Part shown: positions 46,136 through 57,463 of the stretch, in pieces
How the letters are laid out: each line of letters starts with the position of its first letter
Position numbering within the stretch: position 1 is the stretch's first letter
Source: Sabethes cyaneus
Lineage: Eukaryota > Arthropoda > Insecta > Diptera > Culicidae
Assembly: GCF_943734655.1 (NCBI RefSeq)
Contig: NC_071355.1
Span: 91,235,449 to 91,299,448 of the forward strand
Length of the DNA stretch: 64,000 bases
Direction: 5' to 3'
Position numbers and translations under genes: made by a program
Notes under the pieces: model-generated
What the model saw: only the letters and a program-made list of their open reading frames with translations
Told to the model about the DNA's origin: nothing
Databases searched by the model: none

Positions 46136-49100
46136 GCATGGACTAAGGCGACGAAATAAGCACATGGAATAGAAACTTGGTACCTAGAACTGCAGATCAC
46201 TAAATTTCGATCAGTTAGAACCCCGAAAGTTTGGCATCGTGGCACTGCAGAAGATCTGTCGCAAAGGCGAGAAGGTGTGGAGAATCCGTGGCGGCAAAGC
46301 CCAATTTTTCCTGAGCGGTGGAGCGACCAACGAGCTGGGAACGGGCTTCCTAGTATTGGGCAAAATGCAGGATCGCGTAATGGACTGAAAAGCGACCAAT
46401 GAAAGGATGTGCGTGTTGAGGATAAAAGGCCGTTTCTTCAACTACACCATCATAAACGTGCATTGTCCACACAAAGGTAGACCCGACGACGAGAAGGAAG
46501 CGTTCTATGCGCAGCTGGAGGCAACGTACGACAGCTGCTTACGACGGGACATCAAAATCGTCATCGGGGATACGAACGCCCTGGTCGGCAGGGAAGCAAT
46601 GTATAGACCGGTGATCGGGACCCATAGCCTGCATCCCGACACGAACGATAACGGTCAGCGAAGCATCAACATTGCACCTTCCCGAGACTTGGTCGTCAGA
46701 AGCACTTTCTTTCCCCACAAAGATATCCACAAAGCCACCTGGAGATCACCTGACCAATGAACTTCGAACCAAATCGACCATAATCTCACCGAGGGCCGGT
46801 TTTTCTCGCACATCACCAACGTACGTTCCCTACGGGGTGCGGATATCGACTCGGACCTAGTAGCAGTACACGTGCGCAAAAAACTTTCGACGGTTTATAC
46901 CTCGCGACAAAGCCGCCCTTCTCGGCTAAACATTCGGCAGCTAAACAACTCGCCAGTTGCCGAAAATTACGCGCGCGTACTGGATGAAGCTCTGCCTTCC
47001 TCTGTGGAACTAGATGCTTCGGCCCTCGACAACGGAAGGAGTATGATACGCTCGGCCGTCAATGAGGAGCTAGGAGTGGAAACCTCGAGTGCACGAAATG
47101 ATTGGTTGGACGGGGAATGCCAACAAGCGATAGAGAGGAAAAAAGAGCTTGGAAAAATTATCTAAGCATATCCACGAGAGAGAATTTGGCCAAGTATCGA
47201 CGAGCTACTATTCCGGGCTAATGGCACGCGCAAGTTTTACGAAAAGATGAGCCAAACTCGTAAGCCAAACACCAAAACCTGACATGTGTAGGGACGAGGG
47301 AGGGGATCTAATCACAAACGAGGGCGAGGTTGTCGACAGGTGGAAGCAGTATTTCGATGAGAACCTCAACGATGATATAACAGAAGGAGATGCAACGGAA
47401 GTTAACGTCGGAGTGCCTACAAACGACAACAGCATGCCGGCACCCGATGTCGAAGAGATCCGGCGAGAAATTCGTCAGCTGAAGAATAATAGAGCCGCCG
47501 GAAAGGACAAACTCCTGGCAGAGCTCTACAAAAATGGCCAAGAGCCGCTAGCAACTGCACTTCATTGGATAATTTCTAGGATTTGGGAGGAGGAGAACCT
47601 ACCGGAGAAGTGGATGGAAGGTGTAGTCTGTCCCATATACAAAAAGGGAGATCCGCTTGTGTTGCAAACGGCAACAACAGAGGGAGATTTCTTCCGCTAC
47701 TATAATACCAAAATCAGATACGGATTGGTAGGGATATTATAATGTTCCTGTAAATTAAGTACATGCTAGTTTTACTAATTTTAATGTGTTTGAACATAAG
47801 TTGTATATAGCTGTAAGTGTGAATAATATTTATTTTGTGATGTGTTTTCTTGTGTATGCGATGAATTTGTAACATTGTAGGTTTGTTGTGATTGTTGTGA
47901 AGTGTAGCGTTGCAATTTGAAGTCTCTGTCTACTCACGTTTAGTACCTTTCTGTAGTTTTTATATTTGTATCTTCGCAAACTGGAACCCAAACGCTACCG
48001 TACTTTTTGTGTTCAGGTTATGTACTTTAGTAATAGCACTTGTGTAGGCTACCAATTAATATTAAGTATTAAGTTAAGCAATTTAGATATAAGCTAATAT
48101 TAGCAGCAGAAATAATACACTGGATGGTCGCAAAAGGCTTAGTGCGGGGCTATTTTACAGTGAGATGCGAGGTCAACTAGGGATGGCCAACAGCTAGGTT
48201 GCTATTACCGCGGCATTACGCTGTCGCTGGTCAATATCACCAAGAGAATGTCAGCAAGAGAATTCGTAGAACGGTACTAGGTGCGTTTAATGGGGACCCT
48301 TGCTACTACGGATCAAACTTTTACTTTCCGACAAATCCTCTAAAAATGTCTGGAGTACAATGTGCTCACGTGTCATATTTTTATGGATTTCAGGGCAGCA
48401 TACGAAACAGTCGAGCGTGAATAGTTATGGCAGATAATGCGTGAGAATGGTTTTTCGGACAAACTGGTGCGGCTAATCATGGGGCGAGTCATGTGATGCG
48501 TGCGTGTTTCGGGGACACTGTCAAATCCTGTCGAATCACGTGGAGTTGCGGCATGGAGATGGACTGTCCAGTATGTTATTCGTCATCGTTATTGAAGGTG
48601 TGATCCGACGAGCAGGCATGGAAACAAGCGGAACGGTCTTCAGCAAGAGTAGCCAACTCCTAGCTAGAAACCTTGGGATGGTGGAGGCAATCTACGCCAG
48701 ACTAAAAACGGAGGCTAGAAGGATTGCCTTACAAATCAAGGCGTCGAAAACCAAATATATGATAGGAAGAGGCTCCAGTGAAAATAACGTGCACCACCCG
48801 CGGACGGTGAATATTGAAGGCGATGAACTGATAGTGGTTGATGAGTTCGTATATTTGGGATCGGTGGCCACCGCCAACAATAATACGAGTAAGTAGGATA
48901 TTCATCGATAATTTCAAGCTGGAAGTCGTACCTACTTTTCCCTTTGCAAGACGCTTCGATCAAGAAGTATACGACGTCGCACAAAGCTGACGATGTATAA
49001 AACGTTAGTCAGACCGGTAGTCCTGTAAGGACTTGAGACGGTAACCTTGGTTACGGAAGACATACATTCACTTGCCGTGTTCGAATGAAAGGTGTTGCGG

Positions 49101-49253
49101 ACTATTTTTGGCGGAGTACAAACGGATAGTGGAGAGTGGCGTAGGCGTAAGAACCATGATTGGCAGGCACTACCTGAAGAGATTCCCATCGTACACCTGG
49201 CGGAAATTGGAAGACTCGTAAAGTGGCCGGCCCTACAAACCTCAAGATAGACA
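46136..49253 (+). mobile_element. RTE-clade LINE copy, interrupted by a solo LTR
   Basis: Covers most of the element. Endonuclease segments are GRPDDEKEAFYAQLEATYD, DIKIVIGDTNALVG (normally GDFNA) and HKATWRSPDQ, and DSDLVAV has lost the catalytic His of SDH. The linker (RNDWLDGECQQAIERKKE) and pre-RT region (NNRAAGKDKLLAELYKNG) are long and open (47,284-47,655). A 533-bp LTR sits at 47,660-48,192, after which RT resumes (YYRGITL, motif A FMDFRAAYETVE). Between SSQLL and ARNLGM (about 48,661) the FADD motif C is deleted. The C-terminal domain (EFVYLGSVATANNNTS, YKTLVRPVVL, GEWRRRKNHD) runs to 49,250, where it meets an inverted RTE copy. Confidence 0.9.
47660..48192. mobile_element. Solo LTR, BEL/Pao-like
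   Basis: A 533-bp insertion in the RTE copy begins TGTTGCAAACGGCAACA and ends GGATGGCCAACA, so the termini are TGTTG/CAACA. It is flanked by GCTTG (47,655-47,659) and GCTAG (48,193-48,197), a 5-bp target duplication with one mismatch. TGTTGC start and 5-bp duplication fit BEL/Pao elements (family knowledge). No internal retroviral-type coding sequence remains, so the LTR was left by LTR-LTR recombination. Confidence 0.85.
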
Positions 49254-49396
49254 TTTGGCAGTGTACGATGGAAATCTCACAGGAGCGCCTGTGCAGTTCA
49301 TGGTTCACGCGCCTGTGCCACTCTCTGTTTTCTGTTTGTACTCTGCTAAAAATAGTGCTTCAGCAAACATGGTTACTGTTTCAAACTCGTGGAAGA

Positions 49397-49855
49397 TAGG
49401 GTTGAGAGTACCGACTGCATTTTTGAGAACCGGTATTTCGGCACTGGAAGCGTTGAGTTACATCGAAGCGAATTTATTCCGCAGACTGTTTTGCTGTACA
49501 GGTCTAACCGAACTCCTTAAAGCTGGAACTGCCTTAAGCGTCTGAAGTTCATTCAAATTTTTCCTTCATGATCAGCTAGCCATCTTCACTCCCATAACGA
49601 ACGCTCAACATTTTTCTGGAATTTGTCGCTAGTGTTGAATCGTTAAATTCATCAGAATATTGTGCGCAGTTTTGGAAATTATTTTGAAATTGTCACTCAG
49701 CTTCGACTTTATGGACGAATGTTAGAAAAATTGCATAATTGATCAGTATCGAAAGTACCGATACTCTCTTGTGCCAGTACCGATATTTCTTTACTGGAAA
49801 ATCAGCCGGTAGCACCGGTATTCTCGGTTCCGGTACTCCCGGTATCCCAACCCTA
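49397..49855. mobile_element. hAT-type MITE (TAGGGTTG ends)
   Basis: 459 bp with inverted ends TAGGGTTGAGA and TAGGGTTGGGA. GTACCG/CGGTAC-type motifs are repeated near both ends. Flanked by GTGGAAGA (49,389-49,396) and GTAGAAGA (49,856-49,863), an 8-bp target duplication with one mismatch, as expected for hAT. Removing it restores the RTE reading order. No transposase encoded. Confidence 0.85.
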
Positions 49856-50308
49856 GTAGAAGACTATCACCGTTTTGTACACATTGTCAGCTTCGAGCGG
49901 CGGTATATGCTCTTCGATCGAAGCATCTTATGGAGGGGAAAGTAGGCCCGATTTTTAGCTTTTGAATGCGTCCTTGAATCTCCTTTCTCGTGTTTTTGTG
50001 GGCGGTGACCAGAGATCTCAAATACATATACCTATCAACCGCTTGAAATTCATCGCCGTCAATAGTCATTATCCGTGGGAGACAAATGTTGTCCTCTTTT
50101 GAACTTCTACCTCTCATTTATCTGGCGTCGAGAAGCATTGATTCTTAATCCCATTCTCGTAGATTTCGCTTTTAGTCTGACATAGACAGGTTCCACCGTC
50201 CTAAAGACTCTAGTGATAACAAGGAAGTCTTCTACGACGCCTAGGAGTCGGCTGCGCTTGCTGAAAATGGTACTTCTCGTTTCTATGACCGCTCGCCGTA
50301 TCATACCT

Positions 50309-51835
50309 GGTATTCCAGCGGTAGTATTGAGTCGTTGCGTTGTAGTATTGGCTAACCCGTTAAGCTTAATATTCAACAAATCTTTCGAGCAAGTAAAATT
50401 CCCTGACATTTGGAAGCAATCGTTTATGTTTCCAGTTTATAAATCTGACACCGTCATGATGTTAGGAATTATCGCGGGATCACCAGTCTTTCTGCGGCAT
50501 CTAAATTGTTTGAAATAATTGTAAGTGGTGTAATACTATCCCGCACTAAGAATTACATTTCAGCTGTTCAACACGGTTTCATGCCTGGTCGGTCCGTTTG
50601 TACTAATTTACTGGAGTTTACTACGACGTGTATTACGCAAATGGAAGGCAAAAAACAAGTAGATGTCATCTATACTGATCTGAAAGCGGCTTTGGATAGA
50701 ATTGACCACGGGATACTTTTACGGAAACTATCTCGCCTCGGTGCTTCCCAAAAAATGATTGAATGGCTGAACTCATACCTCAGCGGTAGAGTATTACGTG
50801 TGAAACTCGGACCCAGTATTTCCTCGATGTTTTCCAATAAATCTGGTGTGCCTCAAGGCAGCAACATGGGGCCTTTGCTTTTTCTACTGTTCTTCAACGA
50901 TGTGGTGTTACTACTGGAATCCGGCAGCAAGTTAGTATACGCCGATGATTTGAAAATATACGCGGTGATTGGTGATGAAGACGACTGCCGTCGATTACAA
51001 GGTTTACTGAATGTATTTGCCGATTGGTGTAGACAGAACTGGCTCATTGTGAGCATACCAAAATGTGAAGTTATTAGTTTCCACCGTTCAAAAACCCTAT
51101 CTACTTTAATTATACTATTGACCATACTGAATTACGCAGAGTGGATCGGGTTAGTGACCTGGGTGTCTTGCTAGACGCTAAATTAACATTTAATTTACAC
51201 CGTGAATTGATTATTTCAAAAGCATCTCGACAGCTTGGGTTCATTTCTAAAATTGGACGAGACTTTAAGGATGTCCATTGTTTAAAATCCTTGTATTGCG
51301 CGCTAGTACGACCATTGCTGGGGAACTGTAATTTAGTTTGGCCTCCCAAGTAGATCACTTGGAATCTACGCATCGAACGTGTGCAAAGGAGATTTGTTCG
51401 AATGGCTTTGCGAAATCTCCCTTGGCGTCATCCCGGATAACTTGCCACCGTATGCAAACCGGTGCCGTTTAATCGACCTAGACACGCTTGACCACAGACG
51501 CAAAATGCATCAGGCGATATTTGTGGCTAAACTAATCAATGGTGAAATTGATTCTCCGAAACTGTTGTCCTTGCTGAATTTCCGGGTATCACAACGACCA
51601 TTACGATCGACGGGCCTACTACAAACTCCATTTCATCGAACGGCATTTGGATATAACGAACCAATCACGGAATGCTTTCGGACTTTTACAAAAGTGGAGG
51701 AACTATTTGAGTTCGGCGAACCATCACACGTGTTTGCACAAAAATTGAAGAGGTGTAATATGTTATAAGTTTCTATTCATTAAGACAATTTTTATGTCAG
51801 ATGAAATATCCCAATAAATGTAAACGTAAATGTAA
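50309..51835 (+). mobile_element. CR1/Jockey-type LINE, 5'-truncated, recent-looking
   Basis: Best-preserved ORF of the TEs here (50,506-51,174, then 51,141-51,353 and 51,379-51,768 after frameshifts). RT motifs: GFMPGRSVCTNLLEFT, VDVIYTDLKAALDRIDHGIL (motif A, Phe to Leu), SGVPQGSNMGPLLFLLFFND (motif B) and LVYADDLKIY (motif C intact at about 50,934). The C-terminal part reads RVSDLGVLLDAKLTF, ALVRPLLGNCNLVW and HRRKMHQAIFVAKLINGEID. The 3' end is AATAAATGTAAACG plus ATGTAAAT repeats. Flanked by ATACCT on both sides (50,303-50,308 and 51,836-51,841), and the RTE sequence is continuous across it. Endonuclease half missing. Confidence 0.9.
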
Positions 51836-51961
51836 ATACCTTCAATGGCGGTGTTAAATAATATATGGGCTAGTCCATCTTCTTGCTGCTTTCATCAGTG
51901 CGATTCGAAGGGATTCGAGAGTTCCCCCGAAACGCGCACATGACTCGTTCTAGAGTAGCTT

Positions 51962-52490
51962 AAAGGGTGTCTACGGTAAAATTTCTACACTTTCGAATTG
52001 CTGTAACTTTTGAACCGTTGAGCAAAATTAATTGAAATTTTGCATGCAGAAAGTGCATTGTTTACACTGTGCGAGTCTTTTCATCAGATGTACAAAGATC
52101 TGAAAAATTGCGTCAAAAGAAAAGCTCGTTCGTGAAAAAATTCAAGTACATCGAAAATGGGTTATGGACGATGAGACCTACGTGACAGCGGCCTACAACC
52201 AGATTCCGGGGAACCAGTATTTCACTGCAAAGGATAAGTTTGATGTTCCAGAGAACCTCCAAAATCAGAAGATGTCGAAGTTTGGCAAGAAATTCTTGAT
52301 TTGGCAAGAAATTTGTTCATGAATAAACCGGTGTATTTGAAAGAGTGTCTCCAAAAACGGCTTCTGCTTCTTCTGATCTAAAGTCTCACTACTATCCTAC
52401 GATCTTCTGGTAGTAATTGGTTTCATGCCATTAAGCAAAGGCCGTATCGATTTCGTGCCGAAAAATCATAACCCCTCAAAAACACCGGTG
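51962..52490 (+). mobile_element. Tc1/mariner relic
   Basis: Probable left terminal repeat GGGTGTCTACGGTAAAATTT at 51,965, then degraded transposase: WVMDDETYVTAAYNQIPGNQ (first catalytic Asp), KFGKKFLIWQEICS, VYLKECLQKR and IDFVPKNHNPSKTP. Most of the N-terminal HTH region and the second and third catalytic residues are missing. It directly adjoins the end of the minus-strand RTE copy. Confidence 0.78.
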
Positions 52491-52499
52491 CTGATTTCT

Positions 52500-55210
52500 C
52501 GCCAACCAGCAGCTGCAACGCTGCTATCGTTCGTGTTATTGTTTGTACATTGATGTAATAGCATCTCAAAGCTAAAAATTAAACTGATTTTACAAGGTAA
52601 TCTTGAGATGATTCTGGCTAAGCATATTATTAGATAACGATTAAGTATATCCAACGAGTTAGGAAGAGGAGGTGTGAAAAAAGGACCACTTTTCAAGTGT
52701 TTTTTATTCAAAGTGTCTCTACGGGCTAACATTTAACATCTTTTTAACGTTTTTTTTGCAGTTCAAAACGTCGAAGAACAGTGTTCTGAAAATTAATTGT
52801 TTTCACTACATTTCTTACTATTTCGCAACTATTTCGAAAGCAGATTATACTTCACTTGCTAATTGCTCGTCAGTTCTGTCAAAACTATTTTAACTTCGCT
52901 TTTCCTTACTATCATTGTGCGTATATTTACTGACTGTAAGTAAAAATTGAAAATGTAAAGCGCGCCCGTGTTCGGAGAAATTTTTCATCCCAAAAATGTA
53001 ATCGTCTATAATCAACCATCCCATTCATTCATAATCGTTCAACCCGAGGCACTTGAAGTGATTGCTGTTTGGCTCTGATTGTTTTCTCTCAGTTCAATAT
53101 TTGGCTCTATCGATCAAGCGAAAGTTACTAGCTCGGTTGGTTGGTATTAGGTATGCGGTTGTTATCGGTCTGCTTTATTTATGTGGCTTCAAATCGGCGG
53201 CTGTTGAATTGCTCTAGGGCTTGAAACTGTATGGATCGCCGGAAACACCTTCCGAATTTAGATGCCTGGGAGTGTCTTGAGTGCACATATAATAATTATA
53301 GTCTAGTTTTGTAATACAATGATGTGATATAACAAACGTTGAACATTAAGCGAAAAAGAGCTGAAACACTGTGAGACACTGGGACTAATGGCATTCAAAA
53401 GGTATGATTTTTAGGTTACGTTCTTGGAGCAATGTAGCTTTATGAAACAATTTTTCAACTAATAATAACAGACAACCAATAGCTTCCAACCAATAGACAA
53501 TCAGGTTTATAAAGGTTTAAACAAAATAGCGAAACTATTTTCAACAGAATGTGTTAAATAACATAACAGGAAATAAAAGCCCCTGCAGCTAAATAACTAA
53601 ATTTTGAAAATCATACTCAATTTTACTGGGTGAGTCGATTGATACGGCATGAATTGATAATAAAAAATGGCTTTCTGTTTTCATAAGCCGGAATGTGGGA
53701 CAAACTAAACTTGATTTCGCTCTGATCTTGCATAAGTCTAATGACCATTGAATAATTAACTCCAACTAAAATCTTGCTCGTGCTGCCAGTAATAAAAATT
53801 TACATCATGTCATTCAGATATCAGTTCCCGAATCATGTGTAGTATGTTACAGCACTTGCTACAACTAGGCTGACGTGGATTTCCATTGTCCATTGCATTA
53901 ACTTTCGTTTCTGGGCTGCTTCAAAAAAAAAATTGCAAAACCTCATTGCCGAAAATACACAAGCGCGTATAGGGTACCGAAACGATAAATTCATATCATT
54001 GAATTTTCTCGCTGCTGGCCACAACACGCATCGGCTTTCACTGTAGCCACTTGATTCGAAATCTAGTCTTTGTGTTTGCTCTCGCGTTGTTGGTCCGTCT
54101 GGGCATGTTGCGATGCCGTTTTTCGGTTCGCTTGCCAGCTGACCTGCGCCATACCACCTTTGGCTATATAATTTTCATGTTTTTACGCAACTTTTTTTTT
54201 CGTAAAGCTTCCTCCAAAATCTGGGCCAATCGCGATTTGATATCTGACGATTTTGCTTTATTTCATGCAACGAGACTTTGCGAAAAGCTCATCAGATTTG
54301 CAAATTAGCGTAGGTACAATATCGTTGCTCTTCAAATTTCAATGTTGATTTCTGTGCGAAAACAACCTACGAATGATGTCGGTATATGTGTATATTGAAC
54401 CTTTCATGGTGGTTTGCAGCTCAATAAGGTATCTTAAAACCAGATTAGCAGCCACAAACCAAGACCGGTTACGATGGCGCGAGCTCATTTACAATCTTTG
54501 ACCAGAAGATGTACGTTCCACAATGCACGTTGTCTGCTCGATTAGTGTCCTTCACACATCTATGACAGTCATCGCTGTTGCGAGAGGCGGACTGAACATG
54601 CCATTGTTGGTAACCCATCTAAAACTACATACAACTACACTACAGCAACGGGCCAGACAAACTGAAGTGACACGTTTTTACTCTTCGGTGGTATTTTCGT
54701 TACCGCGTATGGAATTGATAAAGTGAATTCAGCCAAACTGAGTGAATTACTTTCTCTTCGATTCTTCGAAGTTCAGCCGGGTTTCGGTACATACGTGAGT
54801 AACTACACTGGAAGGCCCAAAACGAGAAAGCACATGGGGCAGGTTTAGCAGACATTAACCTCTTGAAGGATCGACACATACACCAACGGGAAACAACAGT
54901 CAAAACATAATCTGATAATATTTATGTTTGGGACGGAGGATTTTTCTTAAATGATTGCCTTTCAGATTTGAGAATGAACCTAGCAATTTCGTTATTTGAA
55001 GTCCTGTTAACAGCAGTATGGACCAGTGATGATATATGTTTGATTAAAACTAGCTATAATTCAAAAATAGACTTAATTTTAAACTAGATTCTAAGGCTAT
55101 TTTATCCCCCAAACAAATGAAGACATAGGTTATCAAATTTATCATAAATCAATCGCACTCCTTTTGCATACTAATAGAAAATCAGGGGTTGGCGGATTTT
55201 AATTGCGCGG
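52500..55210. other. 2.7-kb region without recognised genes
   Basis: AT-rich; nothing recognised on either strand. Open frames at 54,051-54,308 (+) and 53,833-54,027 (-) are featureless. Confidence 0.45.
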
Positions 55211-55219
55211 CTCCGTTTA

Positions 55220-55466
55220 TTGCTATCCAGCTGGAAGTTTTATATACTCGTCTTCACGGAAACGTGGCTTAGAACTGACAGCGACAGCAATGAAAAATCT
55301 CCTGATTATGTTTTATGCCGTTTTGATCGCAATGAATTGATCAGTAATCACTCACACGGCGGTGGAATATGGATTACACCATATTATCATATTGTCGATT
55401 GTCACCACACACCACTCATTTTACTTCTTGGCGTGGTGGACTCACTGATATTACCAATTATCGCTC
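55220..55466 (+). mobile_element. LINE endonuclease relic
   Basis: Decodes VFTETWLRTDSDSNEKSPDY, CRFDRNEL and HSHGGGIWI. The TETWL box and the R-DR...GGG pattern are typical of APE endonucleases of Jockey/CR1-type LINEs. The frame ends at the MITE insertion at 55,467. Confidence 0.75.
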
Positions 55467-55844
55467 CCAGCTAGCACCAACTCGTATATCAATGTACGAA
55501 AATTATCGTAAATAGCACTTAACAAAATCGGAATCGTAATTAAAGCTTAATAAAGTGCGCCCAAGTTAATTTTCAATCGTATATAAAGCTTATAACTGAC
55601 ATACGTACGATTTTCAGCACATAGTTGTATAGCTTTACGGAGCGAGTCGCGCTCGAACGGATATTATCGTATATAAATACTTATATAGTCAGAGCACTTA
55701 TCATTATTCCTAATCACTTATATCGCCTCCAAAACATTACGAATATGCCAGTTTTGCACATCAAATACGATTTGTTAGCATGTATATATGTACGTAATGC
55801 TGATTTTTATCTTTTATATACACATGAAAATGCTAGCTGGGCTG
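55467..55844. mobile_element. MITE inserted in LINE relic
   Basis: 378 bp whose ends contain the inverted sequence CCAGCTAGCA. It is flanked by TTATCGCTC (55,458-55,466) and TTATCCGCTC (55,845-55,854), a 9-10-bp imperfect direct repeat that looks like a target duplication. The interior repeats TATATAAAGCTTATA-like and TACGATTTTC/GAAAATTATCGTA motifs. A 9-10-bp duplication would fit Mutator-like elements, but the short terminal repeats make that tentative. Confidence 0.6.
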
Positions 55845-55854
55845 TTATCCGCTC

Positions 55855-56095
55855 TCTCCAGGAAAGAATATTCAGAACTACATGAAAATGGCGTCTATAG
55901 TTCCAATTCAAAGTCCGGATGTCATAATTCGATTATCAACTATCGGGGTATATACATACTTTGCTGACTTAGTAAAGTATTTGAAAAACTGATCAGCACA
56001 AGATGGAGCAGTTGCGCCGATCATCTCTAAAAGTCAGCTCATCACCAACATCGAATCTTATGTGCTCTGCGACAGCGATATCGTGTGAGATAAAA
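55855..56095 (+). mobile_element. LINE RT start relic
   Basis: After the MITE, frames decode VPIQ, KSGCHNSIINYRGIYILC and LSKVFEKLISTRW, the pre-palm NYRGI..L..SKVFEK motif of LINE reverse transcriptases. About 1 kb between endonuclease and this point is missing. Confidence 0.65.
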
Positions 56096-56199
56096 TTTAA
56101 ACGGCAATTTATTTTGATTTTGCAAAGTTTTTAATATTGTACAACTCAATCAACACTGAATGGCATTTACTCACACATTACGCCCAATGTTCCAATTAA

Positions 56200-57124
56200 C
56201 GGGTGGCAACTAAAATTTTGGAATTTTTTTCTCAAGCTGTCAAAAAAAGACAAAGATACATGAAGAAGATCTGATTCACCGAAATTAAAGATACATTATC
56301 CATTGTTGAAAAAAAATTAGTGTACATTTGGAAACGGTCCGTAATCGGCTGTTCGGCGAAACTTTCGTTTGTTGTCGAAACAGGAGCATTGTACGGCCGT
56401 CATGTCAACTTTGCAAATGCATCCCTTGATTCTACCGATCAACTGTTTGTAATTCGTGGCTCTCCAGTTATTTTTGTACACCAAGGAACTCAAAAAACCG
56501 AAGAAATCTTCGATTGGGTGCTCTGAGACAAATTTTTCGGGTCGTGGTTTTTGGGTAAAAATGGGAACGAATGGGTATTCAGGAACGATTGTGTTTTTTT
56601 GGCGTAATGCGATGATGCTCTATGCGGCCAAAACACGTATTGTCCATCTGCATGATGGTTTTGTAGAAACGGGATCACAATTTCCTTCAAACATTCGTCT
56701 GGTGCATCCTAATTGATAGCTAAACCAGAGGGCTTGTTGTTGAAGAAACGAGAAAGAGAACGATGTCCTTCTGCGTCCATAATTTTGGCTGGTCTTCCAC
56801 CACCTTGCTTGCGAATAGCTTTTGGGCATCTTAAGATAAGGTAAACAGTCAAAGCCGCAACATATTTGCTTTTTAAATGTTCTACCGTATACTTTTTGCC
56901 GAGATGTCTGTTGCAGTTCGAAGAAGTGTACAACGCGCTCCCGAAATGCTTCTTGTTTCGACGCCATTTTTAGCAAAACTAGACAAGCATAAACAAAACA
57001 AACAATATTAACAAAAAGAGCAGAGAGAGAGAGCTAACACATACATACTCTCATTTCTCTCTGAACTCGTTTATTGTTGAGGATAAGGGCCGCGAAAAAA
57101 TTCCAAAATTTTAGGTGCCACCCG
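56200..57124 (-). mobile_element. mariner-like transposon with both ends
   Basis: 925 bp with inverted ends CGGGTGGCAACTAAAATTTT (56,200) and the complement of AAAATTTTAGGTGCCACCCG (57,124), about 29 bp with one or two mismatches. The minus-strand transposase starts MASKQEAFRERVVHFFEL at about 56,967 and continues in other frames: LGKKYTVEHLKSKYVAAL, KAIRKQGGGRPAKI, then FWPHRASSHYAKKTQSFLNT and PFLPKNHDPKNL. The second catalytic Asp (before the ASSHYA motif) is His. The coding part is only about 770 bp, so a central deletion (first catalytic Asp region) is likely. Stops and frameshifts abundant. Confidence 0.85.
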
Positions 57125-57455
57125 CTGCACTGAACAATTAATATGGTCTATATTAAGGATCAGGTGACGCAACAGTAAAAATGCTTTTTTCAATCTCACC
57201 GCTTCAATTGCCCCAGCGCAGGGTGTACAATCCATCCGCGCAGAGAGCGGCTCTTGATGTGATAAAGCACGCAGCAAATTTATCACACTGCGTTTGCGAC
57301 TGCCTTTTCTTGGTGCACATAAAACACGAAAGAGCGTGTTCAGCAAAAGAGACGCAGAAGGGAATTCTTGGGCGAACACACACCGCATGGCGAGTTTTGT
57401 ATTGTGTGAGAATTTATGTCAATCGATCTGCGCTGCGGTGTATGCCACTCCTGCT
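57125..57455 (-). repeat. 343-bp dispersed repeat, copy 2 (inverted)
   Basis: Reverse complement of 22,689-23,031: CAGGAGTGGCATACACC, TCTTTTGCTG.ACACGCTC, GGATTGTACACC and GCGTCACCTGATCC all occur in the same order. Its 3' end abuts the mariner terminal repeat at 57,124. Confidence 0.8.
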
Positions 57456-57463
57456 GAATGGTA

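Larger units (their letters stand above)
49254..51965 (-). mobile_element. RTE-clade LINE copy (minus), carrier of two insertions
   Basis: Minus-strand pieces in order: 51,965-51,842 (RT motif B region, CAFRGNSR and SNR), 50,308-49,864 (VIRRAVIETRSTIFSKRS, the motif C region altered to VVEDFLVIT, GLRINASR, TIDGDEFQAVDRYMYL) and 49,388-49,254 (ETVTMFAEA, then SGEWRR and MNHELHRRSCEISIVH). The gaps are exactly filled by the LINE at 50,309-51,835 and the hAT MITE at 49,397-49,855. The left end abuts the plus-strand RTE copy head-to-head at 49,253. Confidence 0.85.
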
